From JAIEPT01 sp038217425 (GTDB lineage Bacteria; Planctomycetota; Planctomycetia; Gemmatales; Gemmataceae), in contig JBBQPM010000059.1 in assembly GCA_038217425.1 (NCBI GenBank), positions 1 to 34,550 of the forward strand: a DNA stretch of 34,550 nucleotides. Direction: 5' to 3'. Made by a program: the position numbers and the translations under genes. Under the pieces are notes generated by a model that worked only from the letters and a program-made list of their open reading frames with translations, was not told where the DNA came from and ran no database searches. This document shows positions 1 to 7,741 of the stretch, in pieces; positions within the stretch are counted from its first letter, which is position 1, and every line of letters starts with the position of its first letter.

Positions 1-44
1 TGGAGAGCCTGCTGATCCGCTTCGGTGAACGTCAACTTAGCCAT
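1..44 (-). CDS. IS630-type transposase, N-terminal start only (runs off left edge)
   Basis: The minus strand starts with ATG at 44-42 and reads MAKLTFTEADQQAL before the window ends. This matches, from memory, the opening of the helix-turn-helix subunit of IS630-family transposases common in planctomycetes. A clear ribosome binding site (GGGAGG, around 50-56) precedes the ATG at normal spacing, which supports a true start. Only 14 codons are visible, so the family call rests on this short N-terminus and on the position: the gene sits head-to-head against a phosphatase gene that has lost its 5' end. The rest of the element lies outside the window. Confidence 0.55.
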   Translation of the reverse strand, partial: MAKLTFTEADQQAL

Positions 45-92
45 CCCTGGCCTCCCTTCCGATGGATTATCCAGAAGGGAGCATTAGAACCT
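1..92. mobile_element. End of an IS630-like insertion sequence abutting truncated pglZ
   Basis: The upstream end of the transposase gene faces the pglZ remnant. The element's outer end must lie between about 57 (behind the transposase ribosome binding site) and about 105, where PglZ-like protein sequence becomes recognisable. A TA dinucleotide at 92-93 is a plausible junction because IS630/Tc1-type elements duplicate TA, but the other inverted repeat is off-window and the boundary is inferred. Confidence 0.4.
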
Positions 93-146
93 AAACCCGC
101 TGCCGAGAAAAGACCTCATTTTGGGCCGGGCGGGGTATATCCGCCC

Positions 147-2423
147 GTGTCGGCAGGCATTTTGGATGCCGGGACCGTTTGGCGGGCCATCAGCCGGCAC
201 GTCTTTGAAATGGGCGAGAGTGAACCGGACCTTGTGGGCTTGTTGCTCTGGGCAACCTCCAAATCCGGGTCGGCCCGTTACCTCAATGCCAGCGATGAAC
301 TGAGAGGTAGCCTGAGCCAGCGATTGACTAGCAGGTTGGGTGATGTCGCTGACTCGGTACTGCGATTTATCGAAAGCCAAGCCGGTCCCAGCGCCCTTGC
401 CCTGGCCGTTGTCTGCCAGGTCGTCTTTGGCGAGGGCCAGGACACGACCCTCGACGCCGCTGCGGCCCGAATGGAGCAGTATCACGACAACAAGCCAGTT
501 TCCAGGGGCGTGGGCCGCACGTTAGGCCGAGCCGCCCAGGATGCCATTGCCGATCTGGGCCGCCCTGAAGATCACCGGATTGCCCAGCATCATTTGCAGC
601 TTGCCGATGATCTCCTGCGTCAGTTCCGCTGTGAAGATCACGCTTACCGCAATCGGCTCACCCTGCTCGGCTATGAACAGCGGTTGGCCCGGCTGGGCGA
701 ACAGATCGTGTCTGCCATCGAGGCCCCGTGCGAGTCGGCCATCCAGCGCTGCGAGGAACTTCAGCAACACATCGCCAACCACCAGCTTGCCAAGGTTGGT
801 CGATACCAAGAGCGAGCCTTACGCACTGAGATGGCAGTTCGGCTGGTCCGCTGGCTGTCCCGACCGTCGCCATCTTCGCCTGCGTTTGCCGAGTTGGCTT
901 CCCTCTACTTCAAGGAGTTGGCGTTCGTTGATTGGGCACGGGAATCGATCTGCCGGGGCGATGAGGTGCCTGACCTGTCCAAAGCCTTCCAGCAGCTAGA
1001 TCAGGTGGTTTTCCAACGCCGGTCGGAGTTCAGCCAGGTGTTCGCCAAGGCCCTGGTGGACTGGACCTCGGTAGGGTCGAAGTTTGCGGGCATCTGTGGC
1101 GTTGAAGACGTTCTGGCGCAGGTCGTCGCCACGGTGGCGGCGGCGGACAACCGGGTGCTGGTGATCGTTCTTGACGGCATGAGTTGGGCCGTCTGTCACG
1201 AACTGCTCGATGACATCCGCCGGGAACACTGGTTTGAAGCCACGCTGGACGAATCGTCGTTGCCGCCGCTTCCCGTCATTGCGACCGTCCCGAGCGTGAC
1301 GAATTTCTCCCGTGCGACTCTGCTCTCAGGCAAGCTTACGAACGGGGATCAGGGGCTGGAGAAGAGGAATTTCGAGGATCATCCGGCGCTGAAAGCGTGC
1401 TGTGACCGGAAGAACCCCCCGGTGCTGTTCCACAAGAAGGAAGCGACCGAAGGGATGCGAGGAGTGGTTGGGGACGATCTGAGCAAGGCCATCGTCTCCG
1501 AGAAGAATCGGGTTGTCGGCGTGGTCATCAATGCTATTGACGATTTCCTGAGCAAGGGCGAACAGATGCCCATGCTCTGGACGATCAGCCGCATCAGCCC
1601 GCTCGGTGCCCTGCTCAAGTTGGCCCGAGACTCAGGCCGGGTGGTCATTCTTGCCAGCGATCACGGCCATGTGTGGCATCGGCAGGACGCCCGCAAATTC
1701 GCCTCGGAAACGGGGAGCCGTTGGCGTTTGAACGCCGGCCCCCTGGAAGAAGGGGAACTCGTAGTTTCGGGAAGCAGGGTGCGGGATGGGCGAGAGGGTA
1801 ATGCGGTCATCGTGCCGTGGACGGAGGCGATCTTCTACGAGCGGCAGCACAATGGCTATCACGGGGGAGCCACGCCGCAGGAAATGGTCTGTCCGCTGGT
1901 GATTCTCAGAGACAAGAGCAGCGCCTACTCGGGCCTGTTCCCCTGTGAGTACCCGAAGCCTGAATGGTGGACATCGGCCCCCACAGCAACGGCGCTGGTC
2001 GAAACCCTGTCCATGCCGGTTCTGCCGAAACAACGAGAGACCTTGTTCGATGACATGCCCGAGGAACCGGAGGAGTCCGTTCGCACGGATGAGGCAGTCA
2101 AGCCAGTAACGACGAAGGACTGGATCAAACGACTGCTTGCTTCCCAGGCGTACAAAGACCAGAAGGGAATGATCCGCCGTCATGCCCCGGAAGATGCACT
2201 TATCCAGAGCAGCCTGGAGGCATTGGATGCTAACGGCGGCATCATGACTCCCGCCGCCTTCGCTAAGGCAGCAGATCTGCCGCCGGCCCGTCTGGACCCC
2301 TTGATTGCACAGATGAAACGCCTCTTGAACGTGGATGGTTATGAGATCCTGACCCTTAACCGCAACGAGAACAAGGTCGAACTGAACGTTGCGAAGCTCA
2401 AGAGGCAGTTCGACTTGGACTAA
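147..2423 (+). CDS. pglZ: PglZ alkaline-phosphatase-superfamily protein of a BREX/Pgl phage-defence system, 5' truncated
   Basis: PglZ proteins are core BREX/Pgl defence components with an alkaline-phosphatase fold. Residues about 338-350 hold the strand-loop VLVIVLDGMSW with putative metal-binding Asp343. ATVPSVTNFSRATLLSG follows, and LASDHGHVWHR at about 502-512 gives Asp505, His506 and His508. The N-terminal part (DLVGLLLWATSK, LALAVVCQVVFG) fits the type 2 PglZ helical region. Similarity to PglZ continues upstream of the first usable GTG (147): the open frame from about 93 reads GVYPPVSAGILDAGTVW, the start of a conserved block, and then runs into insertion-sequence DNA. The gene has therefore lost its native start and probably about 150-200 residues. 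The stop is 5 nt before the next ATG, so the two genes are co-transcribed. No PglX, PglW, PglY or BrxHI gene is visible. The product may be non-functional. Confidence 0.85.
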   Translation: MSAGILDAGTVWRAISRHVFEMGESEPDLVGLLLWATSKSGSARYLNASDELRGSLSQRLTSRLGDVADSVLRFIESQAGPSALALAVVCQVVFGEGQDTTLDAAAARMEQYHDNKPVSRGVGRTLGRAAQDAIADLGRPEDHRIAQHHLQLADDLLRQFRCEDHAYRNRLTLLGYEQRLARLGEQIVSAIEAPCESAIQRCEELQQHIANHQLAKVGRYQERALRTEMAVRLVRWLSRPSPSSPAFAELASLYFKELAFVDWARESICRGDEVPDLSKAFQQLDQVVFQRRSEFSQVFAKALVDWTSVGSKFAGICGVEDVLAQVVATVAAADNRVLVIVLDGMSWAVCHELLDDIRREHWFEATLDESSLPPLPVIATVPSVTNFSRATLLSGKLTNGDQGLEKRNFEDHPALKACCDRKNPPVLFHKKEATEGMRGVVGDDLSKAIVSEKNRVVGVVINAIDDFLSKGEQMPMLWTISRISPLGALLKLARDSGRVVILASDHGHVWHRQDARKFASETGSRWRLNAGPLEEGELVVSGSRVRDGREGNAVIVPWTEAIFYERQHNGYHGGATPQEMVCPLVILRDKSSAYSGLFPCEYPKPEWWTSAPTATALVETLSMPVLPKQRETLFDDMPEEPEESVRTDEAVKPVTTKDWIKRLLASQAYKDQKGMIRRHAPEDALIQSSLEALDANGGIMTPAAFAKAADLPPARLDPLIAQMKRLLNVDGYEILTLNRNENKVELNVAKLKRQFDLD

Positions 2424-2428
2424 CGCTC

Positions 2429-3658
2429 ATGGACATTAGCCGAGAACGCCGAGGTGAGATCATCGCCGCACTGCGTAAGGGCACCGTGCCGCAGCGTGGG
2501 CTGGATTTCCTTGCCGTTGGCCTGGGACGTTTCGAGTCGGCTATCGCCCAGGAGATGGCGAATGTGGCCCAGGGTGGGGCCATTTTCAAGGCGGTTCGTG
2601 GCGACTATGGTTGCGGCAAAACCTTCTTCGCCCGCTGGGTGCAGGAGAACGCCAAGAAGAAAGGCTTCGCCACTGCCGAGGTGCAGATCTCCGAGACGGA
2701 AACACCGCTCCACCGGCTGGAAACGGTTTACCGCAGGGCAATGGAACAGCTTTCCACGGCTGACTGCTTCCTTGGCGCATTCCGATCCATCATCGACGGC
2801 TGGTTCTATGGCCTGGAGGAGGATGTCCTTGCCGAGGGCAACATCGATCCGTCCGACGACGTGGCCTTAGCCAAACGCTCGGGCGAACTGCTGGAGCAAC
2901 GGCTGGTCGAGATCACCCGAGCCACGCCCCAGTTCGCCGCCGCCCTGCGAACGTACCGCACCGCCCAGCGCCAAAACGACCATGCTACTGCCGAGGGCCT
3001 GGCGGGTTTCCTTGATAGCGTGCGACAGGTTGACGAAACCGCTGATCTCCGCAGCCGTATCGATCAAGCCCGTGATCGAGTTGAGGAGCTTGAAGCGGGA
3101 TTGTCCGGTGAGGCGACTTCGGAGCGACTAGATGCAGCGCTTCGCATAATCGGAGACCAAATTACCCGCTGGGCACGGGATTTGAAACTTGAACACTCGG
3201 AAAATCCGCTCCAGTTTGACATCAAAAAACTCACTGTGATGTCCTATAGGGAAAGCGGGGCTATTCCTCTGTCGGAGATGGGTAGTGGAGAGAACTGGGT
3301 CGGGTATCACCTGACGGCGTTGCTCGCTCTTCACAAGTGGTTCGTTGACAAAAAGCGACCCGTGCCGCACTTTCTGATGATTGACCAGCCAGCCCAGTAT
3401 TACTTTCCTGCCGATGTTCGCAAGGATTCTGACATTACCGCTCTGAATGATGAAGACAGGGAGGCAGTCCGACGAATGTTCCAATTCATCTTCAACGTCG
3501 TGGAATCCCTCGGTGGGCAATTCCAAATTATCATCACGGAACACGCCGACCTTCAGGACGATTGGTTTCAAGCCGCTGTGGTTGAGCGCTGGCGTGGAAA
3601 GGACAAGCTCGTCCCTGAGCATTGGTACTCGTCTCAAACCAACACAGGTTCAGGATGA
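2429..3658 (+). CDS. Chimera: BrxD-like ATPase N-terminal half fused in frame to DUF3732 C-terminal half
   Basis: Residues 1 to about 197 read as the BREX ATP-binding protein BrxD (about 430 residues normally): RRGEIIAALRKGTVPQRGLD, then a P-loop GDYGCGKT (residues 58-65, Lys64) and the helical AEGLAGFLDS region. The BrxD Walker B half (LVDE-type) is missing. From about residue 203 the protein matches the end of DUF3732 proteins, SMC/ABC-like ATPases found in defence loci: a coiled-coil stretch, WARDLKLEHSENP, MGSGENWVGYHLTALLALH, FLMIDQPAQYYFP (Asp319 in the Walker B/D-loop position), IIITEHADL and VVERWRG..KLVPEHW. DUF3732 proteins normally carry their own N-terminal P-loop half. The junction near 3017-3040 is open with no frameshift, and codons look more AT-rich after it. 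It starts 5 nt after pglZ. Either a deletion fused two ATPase genes, or the hybrid is a selected protein; I cannot tell which. Confidence 0.8.
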   Translation: MDISRERRGEIIAALRKGTVPQRGLDFLAVGLGRFESAIAQEMANVAQGGAIFKAVRGDYGCGKTFFARWVQENAKKKGFATAEVQISETETPLHRLETVYRRAMEQLSTADCFLGAFRSIIDGWFYGLEEDVLAEGNIDPSDDVALAKRSGELLEQRLVEITRATPQFAAALRTYRTAQRQNDHATAEGLAGFLDSVRQVDETADLRSRIDQARDRVEELEAGLSGEATSERLDAALRIIGDQITRWARDLKLEHSENPLQFDIKKLTVMSYRESGAIPLSEMGSGENWVGYHLTALLALHKWFVDKKRPVPHFLMIDQPAQYYFPADVRKDSDITALNDEDREAVRRMFQFIFNVVESLGGQFQIIITEHADLQDDWFQAAVVERWRGKDKLVPEHWYSSQTNTGSG

Positions 3659-3693
3659 GATCACTTGACGTGGATGACGGAGGATTATGGCAA

Positions 3694-4131
3694 ATGGAAA
3701 CCGAACTGCGGCTCCGAATCGTCTTGGTAGCTCCTCCCTCTGGCGTGGACTTCGGCCTTCAAGACGGCAAGGGCAGTGAATATGAGACGATTCAGAAGCA
3801 ACGGTCGGAGGGTGATGACCTCAGATTCGACTGCACGGTGATGGTAAAGAACAATCGTGAAGATGGGCTTCCCAACTTTCTCGGCCCGCTGGCTCAAGGG
3901 CCGACGACGGGTCGATTCATCTACATCGACATCGGAAAATCTGCCGGACAGTTCGACTCCTGTTGGGAACGTAGAATCAAAGTTCCGCTTAACGGCATCA
4001 CCTGGGACATGATCGAGAAGGCGTCCACGACGCTGGTGCTTGAAGCCCGGTTGCCTGGGACGGGCAAGGACGGTGGGCCGAGTTGTGCGACGGTGAAGCC
4101 CAAAGAGGGTTGGAAGGTTTGTAGACGATGA
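3694..4131 (+). CDS. DUF5990 family protein
   Basis: This 145-residue protein of unknown function matches the DUF5990 pattern from start to end: LRIVLVAPPSGVDFGLQDG near the N-terminus, YETIQKQRS, then PNFLGPLAQGP, GRFIYIDIG, DSCWERRIKVPLNGITWD and GTGKDGGPSCATVKP near the C-terminus. I chose the ATG at 3694 because GGAGG at 3679-3683 is well placed and because the family similarity begins at METELRLR. A longer reading from 3622 would overlap the chimeric gene. Nothing in the sequence indicates a signal peptide or membrane segment. It follows the chimera by 35 bp and may share its transcript. No biochemical role is known to me. Confidence 0.75.
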   Translation: METELRLRIVLVAPPSGVDFGLQDGKGSEYETIQKQRSEGDDLRFDCTVMVKNNREDGLPNFLGPLAQGPTTGRFIYIDIGKSAGQFDSCWERRIKVPLNGITWDMIEKASTTLVLEARLPGTGKDGGPSCATVKPKEGWKVCRR

Positions 4132-4149
4132 ACGTGATGGCGTGGAGGC

Positions 4150-4542
4150 GTGCGTGATACGAGTAACTTGATGGCTTCAGAGATTCCATTTCGTGTCGCC
4201 CTACTCATTGTCATCGTCCTTACGATGGCGGTCACGGTTTACCACCGCCTACAAGCCGCAAAGTCGGGAGAGAAAATCTCTCGAAAGGAAGAGGGCTACG
4301 TCTTCGCCATTGTGCTTCGGCTCGCCGGGGTTTGCCTCTGGATTAGTACCTTCGCCTATATGATCTATCCGCCGTTCGTGCAGTGGGTGATGATCCCACT
4401 GCCTGATTGGGTTCGATGGATCGGGGTTGCCACCGGCGCTCTTTGTTCGCTTCTGATGTACTGGACGCTTTCCAGCCTGGGCAAGAACCTCACCGACACC
4501 GTTGTAATCAGGGCGCAGGCAACCCTGGTCACGCATGGCTGA
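4150..4542 (+). CDS. Truncated isoprenylcysteine carboxyl methyltransferase-like membrane protein fragment
   Basis: The 130-residue product has three or four hydrophobic segments (VALLIVIVLTMAVTVY, FAIVLRLAGVCLWISTFAYMIYP, WIGVATGALCSLLMYWTL) followed by SLGKNLTDTVVIR...LVTHG. In bacterial isoprenylcysteine methyltransferase-like proteins LVTHG is followed by PYRWVRHPLY and the SAM-binding, catalytic C-terminal half. Here a stop comes immediately after LVTHG and I see no remnant of the missing half downstream. The start may be GTG 4150 or ATG 4171; the hydrophobic region begins just after 4171. The last 8 nt overlap the start proposed for the next gene. It is most likely a 3'-deleted gene, with the deletion joining it to the next reading frame. 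Confidence 0.6.
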   Translation: MRDTSNLMASEIPFRVALLIVIVLTMAVTVYHRLQAAKSGEKISRKEEGYVFAIVLRLAGVCLWISTFAYMIYPPFVQWVMIPLPDWVRWIGVATGALCSLLMYWTLSSLGKNLTDTVVIRAQATLVTHG

Positions 4543-5443
4543 TTATGCCCAAGCTGGTTCAATAGGCCACATGAGAGAACATGCTTGTGCTTGTCTTGCG
4601 GGAGCCGTAACCCAGAAAGACGAGGAACTTGCCGCCATGTTCCAGAGGGGCCTATTCGATCCGCAGATTCGATATTGGAGCATACTGGGCTACATCAATT
4701 CGGCGGGCAAAGGAGCTTACGAGGAATTAGCCAAGCTTGCAAATGACGGCACGATCCGTTTAGCCGAGCGTACCCAAGCCGTCAAGTGTCTCGCCACGTT
4801 TAGCAGACAGCCGTTCGACCGACGCCTTCCTTCTGATCCTGGGCACTGGAAAGAAGCGGATTTGCGTCTTTCCGAAGTCTTGGCCTGGGCCGATGCCGGT
4901 TACCCAGATGGCAAGGGCTTTGCCGAGCCGACACGGCACCCTGCGCTGGACGACCCGAAGTCAGAGCTTGAGAAAGTCGTCAGCCGCCTGGACAAGAAGC
5001 TTGCAAGAAAACGGCGTGAGCGTCAGGACTTGGCCGAGCCAACAGACTGGTTAGCACTCGCAGATCCGGCTGACATTGATCGCATCGGGGCTCGTTGGGA
5101 CTTGCCCTCGACCTACCTCGACTTCCTCGCTCGGTTTTCACCCATCAAGGCGACCATCGCAAATCGCAGGTTCTACAACCACTTTCAACTGTTCGGCGCA
5201 GGCGAATTGATCGAAGCCCAAGATGGCTATTCCTACAATCCGGTGGAGCAGCAGCCACTCGAAGATTGGCCGAGCCATCTCGTCGTTGTCGCAAGCCACG
5301 GCGGCGATCCGTTCGTGCTTGATCTATCGAAGTCGGACGGCACCGACGCCCCAGTGGATACTGCCGAACATGGTGCAGGCGTATGGGACTTCAGCCGAGA
5401 AGCCGATTCGTTCACGGCGTTTTTGGAGACGCTGGCGAAGTAG
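4535..5443 (+). CDS. HEAT-like repeat plus C-terminal SUKH (SMI1/KNR4) domain protein
   Basis: The N-terminal half (about 10-125) is helical and HEAT-like: REHACACLAGA, IRYWSILGYI, GAYEELAKLANDGTI, RTQAVKCLATFS. A charged linker (LEKVVSRLDKKLARKRRERQ) leads to a SUKH fold from about 185 to 300: LPSTYLDFLARFSP, an FGAGELIEAQDGY loop, WPSHLVVVASHGGDPFVLDL, and an AGVWDFSREADSFTAFLETL end. SUKH proteins are often immunity proteins against polymorphic toxins, but no toxin gene is adjacent. The start is uncertain: ATG 4535 overlaps the truncated gene before it and lacks a ribosome binding site, and ATG 4571 (MREHACA) is an alternative. The native N-terminus may have been lost at the same deletion that cut the upstream gene. 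Confidence 0.7.
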   Translation: MADYAQAGSIGHMREHACACLAGAVTQKDEELAAMFQRGLFDPQIRYWSILGYINSAGKGAYEELAKLANDGTIRLAERTQAVKCLATFSRQPFDRRLPSDPGHWKEADLRLSEVLAWADAGYPDGKGFAEPTRHPALDDPKSELEKVVSRLDKKLARKRRERQDLAEPTDWLALADPADIDRIGARWDLPSTYLDFLARFSPIKATIANRRFYNHFQLFGAGELIEAQDGYSYNPVEQQPLEDWPSHLVVVASHGGDPFVLDLSKSDGTDAPVDTAEHGAGVWDFSREADSFTAFLETLAK

Positions 5444-5458
5444 CCGAGGAGTGGATCA

Positions 5459-6379
5459 ATGGCAAGCGAAGTGGATAATCTTGATGCCGATGTCTCCGCA
5501 CTGGGAGATCGCCTCGGCACGCCAATCCCTGATTACCTTCGTAGCCTATTCCGGCAAGGCCCTGCCGAAGACGGCCCAGGTCACCTGATGACGCCAACCG
5601 AAGTTGCCAGAGATTACGAGTTGATTCAGCAAACGGGCATCAACTGGCGTGGATGCTGCCCGATCTGGACGGACGACAACTCAAACTATGCTGCGTTGTA
5701 TCTGACTGGCCCCCTTTACGGAAAGGTGTGTTTCCTCGACCATGAGGAACCAGACCTTTCACCAGCGTACCGACGATTGTCGTCGTTCCTTGCCGCACTC
5801 AAGGTCGCTAAGAACGACGACAAGGACTGGTATGAGATGCCCACCGACTATCCCATTCCGACCGACTTCTATTTCCATCAAAACGGCCAGCCGGCACCGG
5901 TAACTGAATCGGAAGTGGGAAGCGATCTGGAAATCGTAGCCGCCCTCCGGTCTCGCCTCGATGAGTTGCCTGCCACAGATGACGACGAGAGACGGTATCT
6001 CTGTTTCTGCATCATCGGGTTGACGCCCCCGAACAACCTGCACGCTGTCCTTGAGTTCTTGGTTGATGAGGATATGTGGATTCAAGAGCGAGCAGCAAAT
6101 GTTCTCGGATTTCGAGCATTTGAGCCTGCCGCTCCGCAGCTTGCGCAGATTGCACTGCTCGGAACCGGCAATGGCGTGAGTGCGGCAATGAGCGCCCTTG
6201 GTCGAATCGGATCGGCTGACTGTCGTGATGCTCTCCTGAAATGTCTACCGGCCAGAGGGGCTGGATACGCTCCTTACCTTGGCGGTGCGCTCCGGGCGTG
6301 CGGATGCGAAGCCACGCATGATCTGGGAAATTGGCGCTATCGCCTACCGGGCGAAAGCAACTGGCGACCAATAAACTGA
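5459..6379 (+). CDS. N-terminal SUKH (SMI1/KNR4) domain plus HEAT-like repeats
   Basis: Residues about 10-115 form a SUKH domain: LGTPIPDYLRSLFRQGPAED, a middle CPIWTDDNSNYAALYLTGPL segment, then GKVCFLDHEEPDLSPAYRRL and SSFLAALKV. After an acidic linker, the C-terminal part (about 180-285) is HEAT-like: YLCFCIIGLTPPNNLHAVLE, WIQERAANVLGFRAFEPAAP, SAAMSALGRIGSADCRDALL. The domain order is the reverse of the preceding gene. GAGGAG lies 7 nt before the ATG at 5459, and the gap to the upstream stop is 15 bp, so the two are one operon. A role as an immunity or protein-interaction factor follows only from SUKH family membership; no cognate toxin is visible. Confidence 0.72.
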   Translation: MASEVDNLDADVSALGDRLGTPIPDYLRSLFRQGPAEDGPGHLMTPTEVARDYELIQQTGINWRGCCPIWTDDNSNYAALYLTGPLYGKVCFLDHEEPDLSPAYRRLSSFLAALKVAKNDDKDWYEMPTDYPIPTDFYFHQNGQPAPVTESEVGSDLEIVAALRSRLDELPATDDDERRYLCFCIIGLTPPNNLHAVLEFLVDEDMWIQERAANVLGFRAFEPAAPQLAQIALLGTGNGVSAAMSALGRIGSADCRDALLKCLPARGAGYAPYLGGALRACGCEATHDLGNWRYRLPGESNWRPIN

Positions 6380-6423
6380 CCAGGCCACAATATTCTGGCA
6401 CGTTCGTACTCGGAGATTTGCTC

Positions 6424-7722
6424 ATGCGCACGCTGATGCTCTTAATCGCTCTTTCGCTCGCCACTCCGGTCCTGGCTGACGAGCCCAAAACTCACAAGGC
6501 CCTGCCCTACGCCGAGCCCAAGAACGAACGGCAGATGCTCGATGTCTACGCACCGACGAACGGCAAGAATCTCCCGGTCGTTTTGTGGATTCACGGCGGC
6601 GGCTGGCGAGCCGGCGACAAATCGAGCGTGCAAAAGAAGCCACAGGCGTTCTCTGACAAGGGATTTGTTTTCGTCGCCACGAATTACCGCTTCGTCCCCG
6701 AGGTGACAGTGAAGGAGATGACGGGCGACATCGCCAAAGCGATTCGCTGGATTCACGATCATGCCCAGGAGTACGGCGGCGATCCGAAGTCGATCATCGT
6801 CATGGGCCATTCTGCTGGCGCACACTTGGCGGCGCTCGTTTGCACGGACGACCGTTATCTCAAGGCCGAGGGCTTGCCGCTGTCGATCATCAAGGGCTGC
6901 GTACCCGTTGATGTCTCGGTCTACGACATCCCGAAGCGGCTCAAGGAAGGAGGTTCGCTGAAGCCGGGTGCAATCAATGCGACTTTTGGCGAGACGGAAG
7001 AATCGCAGCGGGATTTATCCCCGGCAGCGCATGTCGCCAAGGGGAAGAGCATACCGCCGTTCCTGATCCTGCACGTTGCGGATCGACCCGAAACCAAGGC
7101 GCAGTCGCACTGGCTGGCGGACAAGTTGAAAGATGCAGGCGTGTCAGCCAAAGTTGTCGCCGCTGAAGGGACGACGCATGGGACGATCAATGCCAACCTG
7201 GGGAAAACCGGCGACAGGCCGACGCAGGCGATGTGGGCGTTCATGAGCGCTTCCGTCTCCAAGGTCGATGCTGCCCTCACTGAGCAGATCGACAACCTCA
7301 AGAAACTTGGCGCAAGAATCACGCTTGATGAGCAGAGCAGAGTCATCAGCGTCAATCTCGGGGAACGCAGGGTCACGGATGCTGACTTGGTTCATCTCAA
7401 AGGACTTCATCACCTTCAGGAACTCGATCTCACCCGAACCAGAATCACGGGAGCGGGCTTGCTCAATATCAAGGATTTGCCGGCCCTACGAAAGCTGTTC
7501 CTCACCGATACGAAGGTCGATGATGCCGGCATCGGGCACCTGAAAGAGATGAAGACCCTCGGACTGATAGGACTATCGGGAACCAAGATCACTGATGCAG
7601 CCCTGGACCATCTTCGAGAACTGATGGAACTCAGACAGATGTTCTGCCTCGGCACTGGCGTCAGTGATGCCGGATTAGAGAAACTAAAGCGAGCATTGCC
7701 AAAATGTCAGATTACCCATTAG
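6424..7722 (+). CDS. Secreted alpha/beta-hydrolase (carboxylesterase-like) fused to leucine-rich repeats
   Basis: The 432-residue protein begins with a signal peptide (MRTLMLLIALSLATPVLA). Residues about 20-290 form a BD-FAE/esterase-type alpha/beta-hydrolase: VVLWIHGGGWRAGDKS is the oxyanion-hole HGGG motif, MGHSAGAH holds the nucleophile Ser130, ILHVADRPET an acid candidate, and GTTHGTIN the likely catalytic His. From about 300 to the end are planctomycete-type leucine-rich repeats (LHHLQELDLTRTRITGAGL, LRKLFLTDTKVDDAGI and two or more others). I chose ATG 6424 because the signal peptide begins there and CGGAG lies 8 nt upstream; earlier in-frame ATGs overlap the SUKH gene. The likely role is hydrolysis of an ester outside the cytoplasm, with the LRR part binding a partner or carbohydrate; the substrate is unknown. 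Confidence 0.8.
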   Translation: MRTLMLLIALSLATPVLADEPKTHKALPYAEPKNERQMLDVYAPTNGKNLPVVLWIHGGGWRAGDKSSVQKKPQAFSDKGFVFVATNYRFVPEVTVKEMTGDIAKAIRWIHDHAQEYGGDPKSIIVMGHSAGAHLAALVCTDDRYLKAEGLPLSIIKGCVPVDVSVYDIPKRLKEGGSLKPGAINATFGETEESQRDLSPAAHVAKGKSIPPFLILHVADRPETKAQSHWLADKLKDAGVSAKVVAAEGTTHGTINANLGKTGDRPTQAMWAFMSASVSKVDAALTEQIDNLKKLGARITLDEQSRVISVNLGERRVTDADLVHLKGLHHLQELDLTRTRITGAGLLNIKDLPALRKLFLTDTKVDDAGIGHLKEMKTLGLIGLSGTKITDAALDHLRELMELRQMFCLGTGVSDAGLEKLKRALPKCQITH

Positions 7723-7741
7723 ACCTTCGATGAGGCGATTG

